From an uncultured Bacilli bacterium (lineage in GTDB: Bacteria > Bacillota_I > Bacilli_A > RF39 > UBA660): a stretch of 5,288 bases of DNA. Below the pieces are notes generated by a model that ran no database searches, was not told the origin of the DNA, and was given only the letters and a program-made list of their open reading frames with translations. The stretch spans positions 1 to 5,288 of the forward strand of contig CANRJL010000079.1 of the NCBI GenBank assembly GCA_947630935.1, in the 5' to 3' direction. The translations under genes were made by a program, and so were the position numbers. Positions 4,888-5,288 of this stretch are shown piece by piece. Position 1 is the first letter of the stretch. Every line of letters starts with the position of its first letter.

Positions 4888-5288
4888 ATGACTACTATTA
4901 ATCAACTTGTAAAAAAGGGAAGAAGTAAGAAAACAAGAAAGAGTAAGAGTCCTGTTTTAAATGTTGGCATGAATACTTTAGAGAGAAAACAAACTAATAA
5001 TCCAAGTCCACAAAAACGTGGGGTATGTACTCGTGTTGGGACTAAAACACCTAAGAAACCGAATTCAGCTTTGCGGAAGTATGCTCGTGTTAGACTTTCT
5101 AATGGTAAAGAAGTAGATACTTATATTCCAGGAGAAGGTCATAATCTTCAAGAACATAGTGTTGTTTTAATTCGTGGTGGACGTGTTAAAGATTTAATCG
5201 GTGTTCGTTATCATGTAATTAGAGGTACACTTGATACACAAGGAGTAGCAAATAGAAAACAAGGCCGTAGTAAATATGGTGCTAAGAA
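4888..5288 (+). CDS. rpsL: 30S ribosomal protein S12 (3' end outside window)
   Basis: S12 sits at the interface of the small-subunit decoding centre and governs accuracy of tRNA selection and streptomycin response. The ATG at 4888 follows AAAGGAG (4876-4882) by five bases. The visible 133 complete codons begin [12 protein letters not shown] and run to SKYGAKK, so only a few residues are missing. It is the long Firmicutes form, with about 13 extra residues near 24-36 relative to E. coli. The blocks [21 protein letters not shown] (40-60), [31 protein letters not shown] and GVRYH are nearly invariant. K56 and K101, equal to E. coli K43 and K88, are kept, as is D102, the residue methylthiolated in many bacteria. 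The odd point is residue 104: isoleucine (ATC, 5197-5199) where E. coli P91 and almost all S12 have proline. It probably begins a str operon (rpsG, fusA, tuf) continuing outside the window. Confidence 0.98.
   Translation, partial: MTTINQLVKKGRSKKTRKSKSPVLNVGMNTLERKQTNNPSPQKRGVCTRVGTKTPKKPNSALRKYARVRLSNGKEVDTYIPGEGHNLQEHSVVLIRGGRVKDLIGVRYHVIRGTLDTQGVANRKQGRSKYGAK

Noticed and set aside
1..5288. CRISPR array, defence island, insertion sequence, tRNA or rRNA
   Set aside because: I see no spaced repeats, no transposase or terminal inverted repeats, no cloverleaf-like segments and no rRNA signatures. Nearly all bases are covered by the six genes described.

Overview
The window comes from a strongly AT-rich, low-GC Gram-positive bacterium (Firmicutes/Bacilli side). 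It is probably an uncultured gut-type lineage near the Mollicutes/Erysipelotrichia, but one that still has a peptidoglycan wall, because it carries a cell-separation hydrolase system. The grounds are codon bias, the long Firmicutes form of ribosomal protein S12, and the protein families present. The placement is inference; no marker here fixes the genus. Every supported gene is on the + strand. TGA is used as a stop and tryptophans are TGG, so the standard bacterial code fits.

Layout: (1) 1-789 is the 3' part of a secreted or surface protein with no known function, cut by the window start. (2) 790-910 is an AT-rich gap with a candidate promoter and a short leader ORF. (3) 911-1783 encodes a YitT-family membrane protein (DUF161 + DUF2179). 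(4) 1784-1879 holds a strong extended -10 promoter and the Shine-Dalgarno that fixes a TTG start. (5) 1880-4678 is a tightly overlapping three-gene operon: ftsE, ftsX, and a secreted PcsB/CwlO-like coiled-coil protein with an M23 endopeptidase domain. (6) 4690-4717 is a small terminator. (7) 4764-4887 is the rpsL promoter and a structured leader. (8) 4888-5288 is rpsL, missing its last few codons.

The operon makes functional sense as one machine. FtsE is the cytoplasmic ATPase and FtsX the four-helix membrane transducer. The third protein has the paired-helix coiled coil that FtsX-type transducers engage outside the cell, fused to an M23 domain with all metal-binding and catalytic residues intact. 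The hydrolase therefore looks directly gated by FtsEX, rather than acting as a catalytically dead EnvC-type activator. A YitT-family gene next to ftsE recalls the yvjA/ftsEX neighbourhood of Bacillus subtilis.

No defence system, CRISPR array, mobile element, tRNA or rRNA is visible, and most of the window is ordinary core genome. The points that deserve a second look are an S12 with isoleucine in place of the near-universal proline of the streptomycin-determining loop (E. coli P91), a leader before rpsL carrying a hairpin and a seven-codon ORF with its own Shine-Dalgarno, paired cysteines in the secreted hydrolase, and the unassigned surface protein.
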